From Microvelia longipes (Eukaryota > Arthropoda > Insecta > Hemiptera > Veliidae), in contig JACMZG010000008.1 of NCBI GenBank assembly GCA_018340805.1, positions 28,307,914-28,371,913 of the forward strand: a DNA stretch of 64,000 bases. Reading direction: 5' to 3'. Both the position numbers and the translations under genes were made by a program. The notes beneath the pieces were generated by a model. The model saw nothing but the letters and a program-made list of their open reading frames with translations, did no database searches and was not told the origin of the DNA. Of the stretch, positions 24,581-36,293 are shown piece after piece; position 1 is the stretch's first letter, and every line of letters begins with the position of its first letter.

Positions 24581-24838
24581 TCAACAATAGCTTAAACAGT
24601 GGTGATGAAGATCGTTTTGCTCATTTATATTTACCATAGAATCATTATGAGATGACAAGTAAATTTCCAAACTTTTCAAAGCCTTTTGTTTTCGGCTGTA
24701 GTTCTTGTTGTGCAGCACCGGGAAATCAATGTAGTTGAAGCTGTGTTTAAATTTATAAAATTCAATTACGAGGCTACTTACTACATACACAGTACACTGA
24801 TCATTCAATGAGACAATAATAAGTTCAAAACAACGCAA
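24581..24838 (-). CDS. Possible terminal exon, unrecognised protein
   Basis: The minus strand stays open for 85 codons to a stop at about 24581. The stretch reading FPVLHNKNYSRKQKALKSLE uses more C and G at third positions than its AT-rich surroundings, which hints at real coding. A polypyrimidine stretch ending ATGATCAG (near 24800) could be a splice acceptor. No ATG begins the frame in the track sense, and no family was recognised. Upstream exons would lie at higher coordinates, but none was found. It could equally be a chance frame or a decayed retrocopy. Confidence 0.25.
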   Translation of the reverse strand: MRCFELIIVSLNDQCTVYVVSSLVIEFYKFKHSFNYIDFPVLHNKNYSRKQKALKSLEIYLSSHNDSMVNINEQNDLHHHCLSYC

Positions 24839-25536
24839 TAAGAAATAAACAAGAATAACGTATTAATCATGTATTTTAGCCGCGTACAAGATATAGCTTT
24901 TTGCGGCTATTAAAAAAATATTGTTTAGGATTAGATTAAATTATGGATTAGAAAGTAAGTATTGATTTATGTTAGTAATAAATACATATTAAAATTGTAT
25001 ATGTTAGTATTTTATAAGTAAATTTAATGAATTCTTTTAACGATTAAAATCTTTAAATATACATAATTCAAAATAATAACAATATTTAAAGTATACAATT
25101 TTTATAGATTTCTTTATAAATATAACGATTCTAAGATCCGAGCAAATCTAAAAATAATATTTGGCTATTCTTGTTAATTCTCTTTTGTCTATACCTTATT
25201 TATTGAAAAATAAAAAAGGATTTAGGGAAATTGCCTCTAGAACGAAACCTTCTAAGAATATTATTACTTGACCCCTCTTTCTAAGAATACCACTTGATAG
25301 TAATAATTTAAGACATTTGCTGTAGATTCACTTCTTTTCCTGATTGAATTTCAGAGCTTGATATAAATAATTGTTTTAAATCTGATGGGTCTATCACTAA
25401 AGCGTCTTTATATTTTCTTTGAGAATAATGCTACCACACCTATGCAAACATACCTATTAGGGCCATGCGAATCAATAAAACAGCAATAAAATAATAAATC
25501 AGATTTCCTGGAGGACTTCAATTCAATATTATCTTA

Positions 25537-25975
25537 TTATTTGATTATTTTATTGTATATCACATAATAGTATTTTATTTAGGAAGCAATTCACCATTAA
25601 TTATTTTACTATTTTGTTTTCATTTAATTCTTATTGTATTATTAATCTTATTTTTGACTAACCTATTTTACTTAGCGTTATGTATATACTATGACTTTAA
25701 ATCAACCTTTATCATTTTTTTTTTTTAAATTTTAATATTTGTCTTTAGATTGATAATACGCTGTGTACGTAGCTACCTTTTGTGTAAGACCAGCTTCACA
25801 TATTTTATTAGGGGAAGTGTTAAATTATACTGACGTCTCCAATCTGTTCTTTAAACGTCAGATACATAAATTTAAGTACCTCTCATTTACCCTTTCTCCT
25901 TTTACCTATTATTCGATTATTTTATTGTATATCAGATAATAGTATTTTATTTAGGAAGCAATTGCACTATTAATT
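25537..25975. repeat. 65-bp direct repeat pair
   Basis: 25537-25605 and 25909-25975 share about 60 of 66 positions (GATTATTTTATTGTATATCA.., ATTTAGGAAGCAATT). The 300 bp between them are unassigned. Confidence 0.7.
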
Positions 25976-25994
25976 TCAAGCTATTACCCTGAAT

Positions 25995-26165
25995 TAATTC
26001 TTATAGAATTTAATAGTATTCTAATAGAATTTAATGGTTTCTAGTATATTTCAATAGAATTTAATAGTATTCTAGTAGTATTCTAATAGAATTAATAGTA
26101 TTTTAATAGTATTCTAATATAATTTATAGTATTTAGTAGTATTCTAATAGAATTTAATCGTATAA
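25995..26165. repeat. AT minisatellite, about 22-bp unit
   Basis: Imperfect tandem copies of AGAATTTAATAGTATTCTA. Confidence 0.8.
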
Positions 26166-26169
26166 ATTG

Positions 26170-26950
26170 TACTGTTACAATTAAAATTGCTGTATTATTC
26201 AATAAAGAGTTTTAAAATATTCAGTTAAAATAATTTTATTCCGGACCATAACATTTTTTGTAAAATAGTTATGGAATTCAGTAATTACATTCTAAATGTT
26301 TAATTTAAAAATACAGCGTTACTTCTTTTATTGCTTACTTTACTCTGAATGCAAATTACATCGAAACTAATTTTTAAAAGTAATGTCAATCAATAGTTAA
26401 ATTAATCCTTTAATCACTCTTAACAATGATTGATGGTCACCTTTTGATCTTATGACCTTTATCACTCCATTTCTTTCAAGAAAAAGGTGAAAGGATCTAG
26501 GTCTCAAGATCAAGTTAACAACCTTCTCAGTCTTCTACCAAACGTTTTTCACTTGTCATTCTTTCAATTACCTACTTTTAATTATTTTTGAGGTAATGAG
26601 GAAAATTATAATAAACTATTCGCTTTAACATTGTAGGTAGAAAAGTGCATTCTAGTTCTTTTGTTGGTAAAGTTATTCTCTCTCGTTTACCTCGATTATT
26701 ATCCTTCATACTTTATTATGTTAGATGTTAATGTAATTACTTGATTTCAATTTTTTTATGATTTTCTTTGTTAAGATCGTGTAGGAGGACTGGACTTAAA
26801 GATCAAAGTGAAAGGCTTATTAAGGTTAACTTGTTTTATTTTTATAAATTAATTTATTATAATCAGCTGTTCTTTTTTGAGGCTATAAAATTTAATTTGG
26901 CAGAATTAAGTAATTTTTGTAAATATGTATGCTTCCTAAATCTTATAAAA
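26170..26950. other. No feature recognised
   Basis: AT-rich. Nothing supported. Confidence 0.5.
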
Positions 26951-26954
26951 TGTA

Positions 26955-27045
26955 TGTATACAAGTTACATATATATGCTAGTATATAAGTTACTTATATA
27001 TGTAAGTGTATTTTACTTATATATGTAAGTATATAAGTGCACTTA
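26955..27045. repeat. Palindromic ACTTATATATGTAAGT tandem
   Basis: Three to four imperfect copies of a self-complementary ACTTATATATGTAAGT-type unit. Confidence 0.6.
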
Positions 27046-27102
27046 TGATAGGAGCTGAATGCTATTTATTTGGTTTAACTCGAGTTGCATCTATGTTTGC
27101 TG

Positions 27103-27805
27103 TTTTTACTTTTTCTCATTTATACCGTAGGCATAAAGGAAAAGTAGTGTGTTTGCAAAAATCCGAAACTGGGATGTCACCGGAATAATCCGTTTAAGGT
27201 GTTATCAAGGCCTCCTAAGTGGTTTTCACATAGTTGTCTACTTGTATGTGTGTGTGTGTATGTGTTTCGGTATCATCGTAGCGCCCTGAGTATTTATGCT
27301 AGAGGTTTTAAACTTTGTACAAAAATCAGTCTACCGCTGTTGTTTTGTCATTCGGAAAATAATTCTTTTATGACATCATTAACCAGCAATAATGGCTCTG
27401 CGAAAAATTCCAAAAAATCATAAAACGCGAAAAAAAGATAGGATCAAATTGAGATTTATAACGCATGTATCCATGTATAAGACTAACATATGTGCCAAGT
27501 TTTATCTTGTTATCAGCATTAGAATAAATTTTATCAAATGACTTGTGTAGGTTTTGAAAAAAAAATCTGTAAATGATCCAATTGAGTTGAATACGTACAC
27601 CAAGTTTCGTTTCAATATGATAAGTAGATCTATGTTTTTTGTTTGATCAAAAAAGTTAAGCAGCATCGAGCACGGTCTTTGTCTGGATGGCTGACCGCTG
27701 AGGATGAAACCAATGTATTTACTATCTGAGGACGAGCGAAACGAGTCTGAAGTAGGGAGGATGAGCGTAGCATATACGATGTGATGAGGATAAGTTCCTT
27801 TTTAG
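27103..27805 (-). mobile_element. Family A repeat, near-complete, minus strand
   Basis: Read on the minus strand it runs from the 5' GAACTTATCCTCATCACATC to the terminal palindrome and A-run at 27103. Minor indels separate it from copies 1 and 2. Confidence 0.7.
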
Positions 27806-28140
27806 TTCTAATATTCTATAATATTTAAGCTTCATTTTTTGAAAGTTCAATTGATTTTAATCATTTTTTGTAAGTTCAATTGATTAAAATCAATTAAACA
27901 TACAAAAAAATTAAGCTTTTACTATACTTTTTTGTACCATTGACAGTTCTGAAGGTTTCAGACGCAAGTACAGATTATTTTATTATATATATACTATTGA
28001 TTTTAATGTATAGGTTAAAATACCTATGGGTGTAAATTGGTCAACGTATTTAATTTTCTTAAAATATCACTTATTAGATCTACAAACCTCTGATTACCGT
28101 AGGAATTGTAATGCAGTATATATATATATAGTAAATATAT

Positions 28141-28386
28141 AGACCGCCTCCGTGGGCCAAAGTCGTTAAAGCGTTAGTCTTTAAACTGACCTTTGACACC
28201 ACGGAGGTCTGGGGTTCGCATCCCAGGTTACGTTCTCAGTTTATAATAAAAAATATTGTTTAGATAAATTATCGCCAACTTTAGAATACACTTAGAGCGT
28301 AATGGTTGGTACTACCACCCCAGGTGGTTCCCGCTGGGTTTATCCCTGATGAGCCGCAAGGCTCAAACGGGCATTATTATTATTAT
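28141..28386 (+). mobile_element. tRNA-derived SINE-1 with GNRA tail hairpin
   Basis: The tRNA-like head has an A-box-like TGGGCCAAAGTCG and a B box GGTTCGCATCCC. The non-tRNA body is followed by a tail hairpin GAGCC-GCAA-GGCTC and AACGGGCATT with (ATT)n. It matches 41082-41303 throughout. It is non-coding and depends on a LINE for mobility. Confidence 0.85.
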
Positions 28387-28688
28387 ATATATTCACATTA
28401 AAAGTTATTAAGAAAGTAATTTGTCTTCATTATTTTAAAAATAAAATTTCAAATATTCAATATTGAAACTGAAACGAGTTACACTGCACTTATAAACTTT
28501 TATTCTTATTGTGCTGCATAAAATATTTAAATAAATACTCAATTTACATCTTAAGCTATATTTACTCTTTGAGTTTTATCTACAAATCGCTACACTACCA
28601 CGATATCTCAATAAATATTTCCATTCATACCTCACAATGAATCAGTCAGATAAATAAAAAAAGGCAAATGACTTTATAAATTAAAATT

Positions 28689-29465
28689 AAAAAATTAGGC
28701 ACGGCGTGCCTCGGAACTTTTCTTCATTACATCGAATTCGGTACGCTCATCCACCCTATTTTGGACTCACTTCGCTTGTCCTCAGATAGTAAATAATCAG
28801 TTCATTTCCAGCGCCACCCATTCAGGCACTGACCACGCTCGGTGCTGCGTAACTTTTATGATGCAATACAAATTATGACTATACATCATGGATATACTTG
28901 AACTTATTGTACTTTTTTATTACTTAAAGATACTTGTACCAATTTTCAACTCGATCAGATTATTTTTCGGTTTTTTACAATTTTTAATAAAAGGTACACA
29001 AGTCATTCAAAATTGAACTAAGTAACACACAATAACAATTGAATCTACACAATAGAATATCCTGATAATGAGATGAAACTTGGCACATATGTTAGTCTTA
29101 TGCATGGCTACTGGCGTGCCAAATTTCAAAATGTTTTCGCGTTTTATAATTTTTTAGAAATATTCGCTAAGTCGTTATTTCGGGTTGATGAGATATTTTC
29201 CGGATTTCACAACTACAACTACAGACTGATTTTTGTACAAAGTTTCAACTCTCTAGCATAAATACACTGGGAGCTACGACGATAACACACAAACATACAG
29301 AGAGTAAACCTTTTATATAGGTGAAAACTTAGTGAAAACCACTTATACAGGACGTCTAAAAAACACCTGCAACAGATAATTTCGGGGACATCCCGTTTTC
29401 GGATTTTTTTAAAACACAATACTTGTTCTATATACCTACAGTATAAATCAGATGAAGTAAAAATT
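28689..29465 (+). mobile_element. Family A repeat copy, plus strand
   Basis: It begins AAAAATTAGGCACGGCGTGCC and ends in the palindrome and A-run. Part of the central region is shortened. Confidence 0.7.
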
Positions 29466-30200
29466 ATAATATTAAGGTTCGTTAATTTCCAGGTCAAATT
29501 TTGGACTCATTTAGTTAATGGCAGATATTAAATAACACTTCTTAAATATCCTTACTTCAACGCAACTTTTATTTATTCATGTATTAGTCATCAATAAAAT
29601 TGACATTGAAAATTCCTTGGTCCAGTTGTCAAGTTTATACCTTTACTTTTCTATAATTAAGATAAATTTAAAGCCTGTATCTCTAAATAGAACTTAATTT
29701 TTGAACTTGACACCGGTTTCAATGTTAATATCATTAATAAACACTTCAACTTGAAAACTAGACTGCCATCATTCTACGCTAGATTAATAAATATTGATGG
29801 AAGAAGTTCAATTATCCTAAAGCTACAATTTATTCAATAAACTAATTTTGAAATTAAGAATATATTTATTATATTTTTTTTTATAAGGTAAGGTCAAGAA
29901 AAATGAAGTCTGTACTCCCTAATTATTTATTTAACAATTTTACATTTTATGAACGTTTGCTATAATTTTTACATGTTTTTATCTATATAGTTTTTGAATT
30001 AATAAAACCGGTTAACGGTTAACTATTTTATTAATTATAATTCATTTGGATATCTTCAAAATGATATGAGTATATGCAATCGGTACTTAATATATATTTT
30101 CATCGCGAAGAAGAATAAACCCCTAAAATTGAAAAACTTCAATAGTTGTCGGTAGTTATTTTTAAAAAAATAATATTTTATCAAAAAATAAAAAATAATA
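29466..30200. other. No feature recognised
   Basis: Very AT-rich. No supported gene. Confidence 0.5.
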
Positions 30201-30201
30201 T

Positions 30202-31012
30202 TTTATTGAAAACGAAAATATTTTTTGGTTTAAACTTAAAACATCAAATTCATATCTATTATCTCTTTATTCACGTAGTATAAATAAATAAATAAATAAT
30301 AAACCATTATTTACATATTTAAAATACCTTTTATACAAATTTTATAAAGACAAAAGCGTTTGAATTTACATGCAAAATCGGCCATCAGCCGTGGTATGCT
30401 CTCAGAGCTTGGATGTACATCTTATTTTTTTTTTTTTTTTAATTTTTTTTTTTTTTTTATTTAAGTTACTTAACATTTATTACTATTAAAATATTACTAA
30501 AACGTAGTTACAAATATAAGTACTAACTTATATAACTTAATAAAATATAAAAAAAAACTAAATCAACGATTAACTTAAACTTTAATTTATAATAATCTTT
30601 TATGTGCTTATTACATATAAGATGCTTAAAACAATAATACAACAATACACAGAAAACATAAAGCAACACTATAATTGATTAATGAAAGCACAATTTTTCC
30701 TAACATTTAATAATATACTTATGGTAAAATTATAAGAAACCTTAAATAAATATAAAGTTTCTACAACATATAATTTATAAAATACATGCTTATAACCATT
30801 AAAAAACCTACAAATACATACATACACACAAACATACATAAAAAGATATTTACATTTATAATTTTTTTTCTTTTATATTTACAATTATTTAAAGCCAAAC
30901 ATTTTTGTGAACTGTCCCATTCTTGCCCATTTATTAAAAACGAAATTATTTTTTGGTTTTAAACTTAAAACATCAAATTCAATATCTATTATCTCTTTTA
31001 TTCACGTTGTAT
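30202..31012. repeat. 80-bp direct repeat flanking an AT-rich insert
   Basis: 30202-30281 and 30931-31012 match almost completely (GAAAACGAAA.., TTTAAACTTAAAACATCAAA, TTATTCACGT). The 650-bp insert starts with (TAAA)n, contains T-rich runs near 30426-30460 and has no ORF. It could be a retroposed piece with an unusually long target duplication, or a segmental duplication. Confidence 0.6.
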
Positions 31013-31479
31013 ATTGTATTAAAAAGTAGCCTCTTTTAACAGAAAGTAAATAGAAAACATTAAGCTTTTAAAAACATGGAAAAAAGAGCTTTATTTAATT
31101 CATAAACCTTTTTAATCTCAGCTCTCCATTATCCTGGAAGCTTCGCGTTCATAAAATAGAACATTTGTAATTTTTTTCCTTACTATTTTTTCTAATTATG
31201 AAATTATTAAACGAAGGCTTACCACTCCCATATAATTTTTTCTGTCCATATTTTTGCTCATTTTATACATTTTTATTGAAGCAACTTTTTGTTCAGTATA
31301 TATGTAATATATGTAGCAAGGTCGATAGAATTTAAATCAATTTAATTGCTTTTAGTTTAGAAATGTATTTACTTTTTATTTAATAATACAAATGTTATTA
31401 ATTTTACAAAAGGACTTTACAGATTATGAAAAATATTATATGGTTTTTACTATGACTTGGTTTTAGGAGATTCTAATTA

Positions 31480-31720
31480 CTCTAGGAATGATTTTAAGGG
31501 GGCTTTGATTGTTCCGGAGGGAAAAATTCAAGGATCTTTGATGAAGGAAATGGTGGGATAAGGGAACCTTACTGACCCTAATGAACGTCGTATGAGATAA
31601 AGAAATGGAGGAAACTTACCTTCCCTAGCATGGTTATAGCTACAGGCGTGAAACGCAGGTTGTGTAACAATTATAAGACGATTTGTAAGACCAACCTTTA
31701 CTATTTTTAATAAAAATATT
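31480..31720 (+). repeat. MITE-G related remnant
   Basis: AGATAAAGAAATGGAGGAAACTTACC and GGTTATAG..AAACGCAGG recall the interior and end of the 63470-63823 element. Confidence 0.4.
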
Positions 31721-31811
31721 AAACAGGAGGTGGTAACAAGGAAAATAAAATATTACTTGACACAATTCGTCTTAAGACAAAATACTTTATAGGGACCTCT
31801 ATTTTGATTAT

Positions 31812-32078
31812 TAAAGCTTTTAAGGAGGAATAGGTCCAAAATAATAAATAAAACTATTTTGCCGAGCATTCGATATTATTTATCTTTTTCAAGACTTAAC
31901 ATAATAAATAATAACAAGTTGTTGTCCAAACATCAACATCCTATTTGTTAGTAACTATGTAACTGTTTTTTGTTATTATTTATTATGTTAAGGCTTGAAA
32001 AAGATAAACTTACATCGAATGCTCGGCAAAATTGGTTTTATTTATTATTTAGGACCAATTCCTCCTTAAAAGTTTAAT
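31812..32078. repeat. Fold-back element, about 105-bp arms
   Basis: TTTTAAGGAGGAATAGGTCC at the left has its inverse at the right end. The arms stay matched through TTTTGCCGAGCATTCGAT and CTTAACATAATAAATAATAAC, with an unpaired centre of about 55 bp. There is no coding capacity. It resembles a MITE with very long inverted ends. Confidence 0.8.
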
Positions 32079-32079
32079 A

Positions 32080-33550
32080 CAATTCGTTTTATAATCTGCA
32101 ATAGGATACCTTCCGTCGGAAGGCAAGTTTGCCTCTAAATTTATGACCTGCGAAGTTAATGTAATTATTGTATGCTTGCGCAGTTCGTACTTAAGAATGT
32201 GCAGGTTATTTTTATCATATATTTTTATTATGGATTCTTCTACATGTTTTATCTTCAATGGGATCATTTTTATATGGCCAATCGACTTAGTGCCTTAATT
32301 AAGATCTTTGGGTTAATCATATGTTTTGTTAAGGTTAGAGTTCCTCTAACTTTGAGGATTGTTTAGCTATTAAAACTACCTATACTCTGTTGGATTGAAC
32401 AGCCCGTTGGTTGAAAATTTTTGATTTTTCATTTACAAATTTTTTGTTTTTTTCTAATAAGTGTTAGTGCAAAGAAACTTCAATTAAACTATTATTTCAC
32501 AAATTTTTAATGGGGGAAAAATATTATATGTTACATAATTTTTTTAATTCCATAAAGATAATCTGCTAACAATGACCCAGAAACCTGAATTAAGCCAAAT
32601 ATTTTACTTACCTAAAATATTACTTATTAATGATTTTACAATAAAATCATTAATAAATAATAATTGTATAGTATTTTGTTCTATTTCTTTATTAACTGGT
32701 ATCTTTTTTATTCCAATTTGTAACTACTTATTTGATTTCTATTATGAGTGAAAGGTATATTACATTTTGACTTTTCCATACCTAATACAACAGGTATATA
32801 GGAAAAGTATTTTGGTTCACCTTAAAAATCAAAAACCGGCTCTGCTTATCGTAATAAACGTTTTGAAAAATATTATATGTTTTTGTTGCTGCAATGAATG
32901 CCTAAATACTAAGATAAAATTAAATTTTCATTAATCGTGTTAGTTAACAGTCAACATGGCCTTTGTAAGTAGATTTAATCGCCTGCATATTTATCACATT
33001 CAATACCTAGTCCATAATAATTATTATCATATTCATTGATGAATTGAAATTTATTTTTAATCGCAAACCTACAATTATGCGTGTATAAATCTTGTTTTGA
33101 CTTGTTTTTATTTAATACATTTTTCTGTGGCACTATTACCACAGCAGGTTAATATTACATTTTTATATCATGTTATAAAAACAATAAACGAATCCAAGGA
33201 AATTATTGATAATATAGGAAATAATTTATGTTTACAATAAGAGCACATTTAAAAAAATTATGCATACGTGAGAGCTATTTTACAAATAGAGTAATAAATA
33301 AGGCATATTTTTGTCCTCGTTGTGTGCTCGTGTTAATAAAATACTTATGCATTTTATAAACACACATAAGTTAATTAAATTGTAATTTAATTAAATTGCA
33401 TTTAAATGGAAATAAAATCCATTTTAATTAAATTGAAATCATGGAGACTAACACAAATTCTAATAAAAATCTAAAATACTTATGGTATTACTCATACAAT
33501 ACTAGATTTTGTAAGTGGCATAATGCCAATATAAGCGAATTTTTAAATTT
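32080..33550. other. No gene supported
   Basis: AT-rich. A short scrap of the family A palindrome (CTTTTCC.., AGGTATATAGGAAAAGTA) lies near 32770-32810. Confidence 0.45.
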
Positions 33551-33555
33551 AATTA

Positions 33556-33682
<127 letters not shown>

Positions 33683-33684
<2 letters not shown>

Positions 33685-33996
33685 CATGAAAACCTCGGCT
33701 GCTAACCTTGTTCAAGGGTTTTCCATCGCTAGACCTTTAGAACCGTTACATAGTTTGCCGTTAAATAAGGCGTAGTTTTATTCAAAGCAAAGGTTTAGCA
33801 GTTCCGTAATTTCAGCGATAAGGATTTTATCAGTGCACGATTTTTTATGTATTCTTCCCATAAATACCTTGCATATCTCCGGGTCAATGCTGGTAAATAA
33901 GTTAATAACGTCAAACGAGACGAGAATTGCGTTATCAGATAATACTATGGAACTAAAGTTATCGACTTTTTCGAAGCTATTTTTATGGCATCATAT
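33683..33996 (-). pseudogene. Penelope-like RT fragment, RT motifs A to B
   Basis: The minus strand reads LVSFDVINLFTSI, the first catalytic-Asp motif of Penelope-like reverse transcriptases. It continues to NLCFE, then NYALFNGKLC and GLAMENP..LAAEVFM (family form GLAMGNPLSPLLAEIFM). Two in-frame stops interrupt it: one where the family usually has Gln after CFE (a CAA to TAA change would do it), and one in the PLSP box. It is cut at its 3' side by the (TA)n array. This is a different subfamily from the 36.6-37.6 kb element. Confidence 0.75.
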
Positions 33997-33999
33997 GGG

Positions 34000-35045
34000 T
34001 GCCATAAAAAATATATAATATAAATTGGTATATATCATATATAAACATAAATTGGGTGCTCTTTTAAATTCTTTGTCGGTGGTCGTAGATAGTTTGTCAG
34101 TAGGAGATGAAATATTGTAATATCGTCCTTTTGATTTTGCTGTGGTAGGCACAGTTGACGTGCAAGCCAAGAGGAGGCTCTGCTATATAATATTGAAATT
34201 TTTGTGGAAAAGACGGAATTTGTTGTTTTATATCAATGAAAACCTATTTAATCGCGCAAAATTGTAACCCCTAATTTTACGATGTTTTAAAAATGTTGCT
34301 GACTCAACAAACTGGGTTAAGTATACAACAAAACTAAATAATTTATCAAATTGTATTATTATTTTTTATTCTCACGTGCCAACAAACAAATGTCAATTAG
34401 TAATATTAAAACTATTTTATTTCAAATAACTAAATCATAGTTTAGTTCGATGAGAAATCTATTCCATCTATAAAATTTGTGTTAATACTTTATAAATCAC
34501 TTAAAATTATGTAAATTAAAGTGCAAATATAAAACAGAATAAATTAACCTTAAAATGTTTGCTTCTTTTGAAATATAAATATTGTATACGATTGTTTGAT
34601 TTATCTGATTAATTACTAATTTTGGCAATTTAACCTACATCGTACTATTAATTTGTGAAAATAACAATTAATTTATATTTAACACCCAGCTATTATTGTT
34701 TACTATATTTGGTAGTAATTACATACTGATTATTGATTTTTTTTATAAGGAAGGGTCATATAAATATAATTTATAACCAAAAACTAAAAAAATGTAAACT
34801 TGACATTGGAACTTCACTATAAGCTATTAAATATTTAAATTATTATTTTAATAGTTATTATTACATTGGCGGTGTTTTTTTTTATTTATATTTATTTTAT
34901 TGGACTGTTTAATACTTAAGAATCGTACAAAAATTACAATTTCATGCTTAAAATTTGTGTTAGATAAAGTCGTTTACTCCCGCTTGAGTGCAATCACAGG
35001 ATAGTTTTTCTGCCAAGCCTCTCAAGTCACTAAAACTATTTAACA
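34000..35045. other. No feature recognised
   Basis: The first 240 bp may be an upstream, heavily decayed part of the PLE. The rest is AT-rich with nothing supported. Confidence 0.4.
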
Positions 35046-35047
35046 CT

Positions 35048-35459
35048 GATAGTTGTAACAATCAAAATTGTTACAATCGAAGAATCAGCTAACGTCGATA
35101 CTTGCTGTTGGATATAAATATCCCTAGACCGGTTTCGGCATAACGCCATCATCAGCTAGCGGGGCAACACTCGAGCTCTCAACTAAATAAAGTTATATCA
35201 GTGATTAACTTCTAGTCTCAATGAGCACGACGAGCCCTCTGAAGATAAGGTAGGAAGTAGAAAGGGTTTATAAAGGGAATGTGTACTGAGTCAAGGCCGT
35301 GACCCTGAGTAGTCAGGTGTGCGAGTGAGTCATCTGACGTTATGATGCTTTGTGTCTTTTATTATGATGTGTACCGGTGTCATGGTTTTCCCGTTTTCGT
35401 TTTTTGTCAAGTGCTGGTTTGAGTACCGAAAAAGGTAATGTCCGAATTGAAAGTAAGTT
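35048..35459 (-). mobile_element. Penelope-like element terminal region
   Basis: The minus strand contains CTGATGATGGCGTTATGCCG followed by AAACCGGTCTAGG (35128-35156). I recall this kind of CTGATGATGG..GAAACCGGT block from Penelope-like element termini. A TTGTAACAAT..ATTGTTACAA hairpin lies near 35052. The region joins directly to the tandem terminal repeats at 35460. Confidence 0.55.
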
Positions 35460-35627
35460 ATATCATTTGATACTACCGAGTTTTGCAAAACATGAATAGT
35501 TGACACAATATAATTGTGCGAGAGACACCTAGGAAATGTAACAAGCAAAATGCAATGCTACATCTGGGAACTGTTCCATCTTTCGACATTCGTCATCATT
35601 GATGGCTCGACATAATGTCATGTCCCA

Positions 35628-35668
35628 CTCTGTTTCGTTACGTCTAACTCATCAGGGCGCCGACAGAG
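35628..35668 (-). ncRNA. Hammerhead ribozyme, unit 1 (intact core)
   Basis: Read on the minus strand: CTCTGT (stem III), C (cleavage-site residue), GGCGCC (stem I), CTGATGA (core), GTTA-GACG-TAAC (4-bp stem II with tetraloop), GAAA (core), CAGAG (stem III). All invariant hammerhead nucleotides are present, and the A15.1-U16.1 pair is made. Stem I is a self-complementary hexamer with no loop, so a single molecule cannot close it but two molecules can pair through it. Dimer-dependent small hammerheads are known from Penelope-like elements. Confidence 0.85.
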
Positions 35669-35941
35669 CCTGAACTCACTCTGACCTTCAATTAATTCCG
35701 AAGAATATAATGTGAAGTACTTACCAGAGACGAGCGGTGCTCTTACCGCCATCATGCATGGCAAGCAAAACATATATCATTTGATACTACCGAGTTTTGC
35801 AAAACATGAATAGTTGACACAATATAATTGTGCGAGAGACACCTAGGAAATGTAACAAGCAAAATGCAATGCTACATCTGGGAACTGTTCCATCTTTCGA
35901 CATTCGTCATCATTGATGGCTCGAGATAATGTCATGTCCCA

Positions 35942-35982
35942 CTCTGTTTCGTTACGTCTAACTCGTCAGGGCGCCGACAGAG
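35942..35982 (-). ncRNA. Hammerhead ribozyme, unit 2 (intact core)
   Basis: Identical to unit 1 except CTGACGA in place of CTGATGA. The change falls at N7, the one free position of the CUGANGA box, so activity should be retained. Stem II, GAAA and both stem III strands are unchanged. Confidence 0.82.
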
Positions 35983-36257
35983 CCTAAACTCACTCTGACC
36001 TTCAATTAATTCCGAAAAATATAATGTGAAGTACTTACCAGAGACGAGCGGTGCTCTCTTACCGCCATCATGCATGGCAAGCAAAACATATATCATTTGA
36101 TACTACCGAGTTTTGCAAAACATGAATAGTTGACACAATATAACTGTGCGAGAGACACCTAGGAAATGTAACAAGCAAAATGCAATGCTACATCTGGGAA
36201 CTGTTCCATCTTTCGACATTCGTCATCATTGATGGCTCGACATAATGTCATGTCCCA

Positions 36258-36291
36258 CTCTGTTTCGTTACGTCTAACTCATCAGGGCGCC
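36258..36291 (-). ncRNA. Hammerhead 3' product, cut at the cleavage site
   Basis: The minus strand begins with GGCGCCCTGATGA and continues to GAAACAGAG. The upstream stem III strand and cleavage-site C are absent. The boundary coincides with the phosphodiester bond the ribozyme would break, as if this DNA had been copied from a self-cleaved RNA. Confidence 0.75.
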
Positions 36292-36293
36292 TC

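Larger units (their letters stand above)
35460..36291 (-). repeat. Tandem PLE terminal repeats, 2.6 units of 315 bp
   Basis: Units start at 35461, 35775 and 36091 (periods 314 and 316) and are about 98 percent alike. Each contains TTTTGCAAAA and CACAATATAATTGTG palindromes and a minus-strand hammerhead. Penelope-like elements characteristically carry direct or inverted terminal repeats (pLTRs), and hammerhead motifs have been reported in them. The third unit stops exactly at the predicted ribozyme cleavage position, and an inverted unit follows. Confidence 0.85.

Noticed and set aside
28141..28230. Functional tRNA gene
   Set aside because: A and B boxes exist, but the acceptor stem does not pair, and the sequence continues into a SINE body with a second copy at 41.08 kb.
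35330..35548. 72-codon minus-strand frame as a PLE protein
   Set aside because: Its first half is pLTR sequence in frame by chance, and no PLE protein motif follows.
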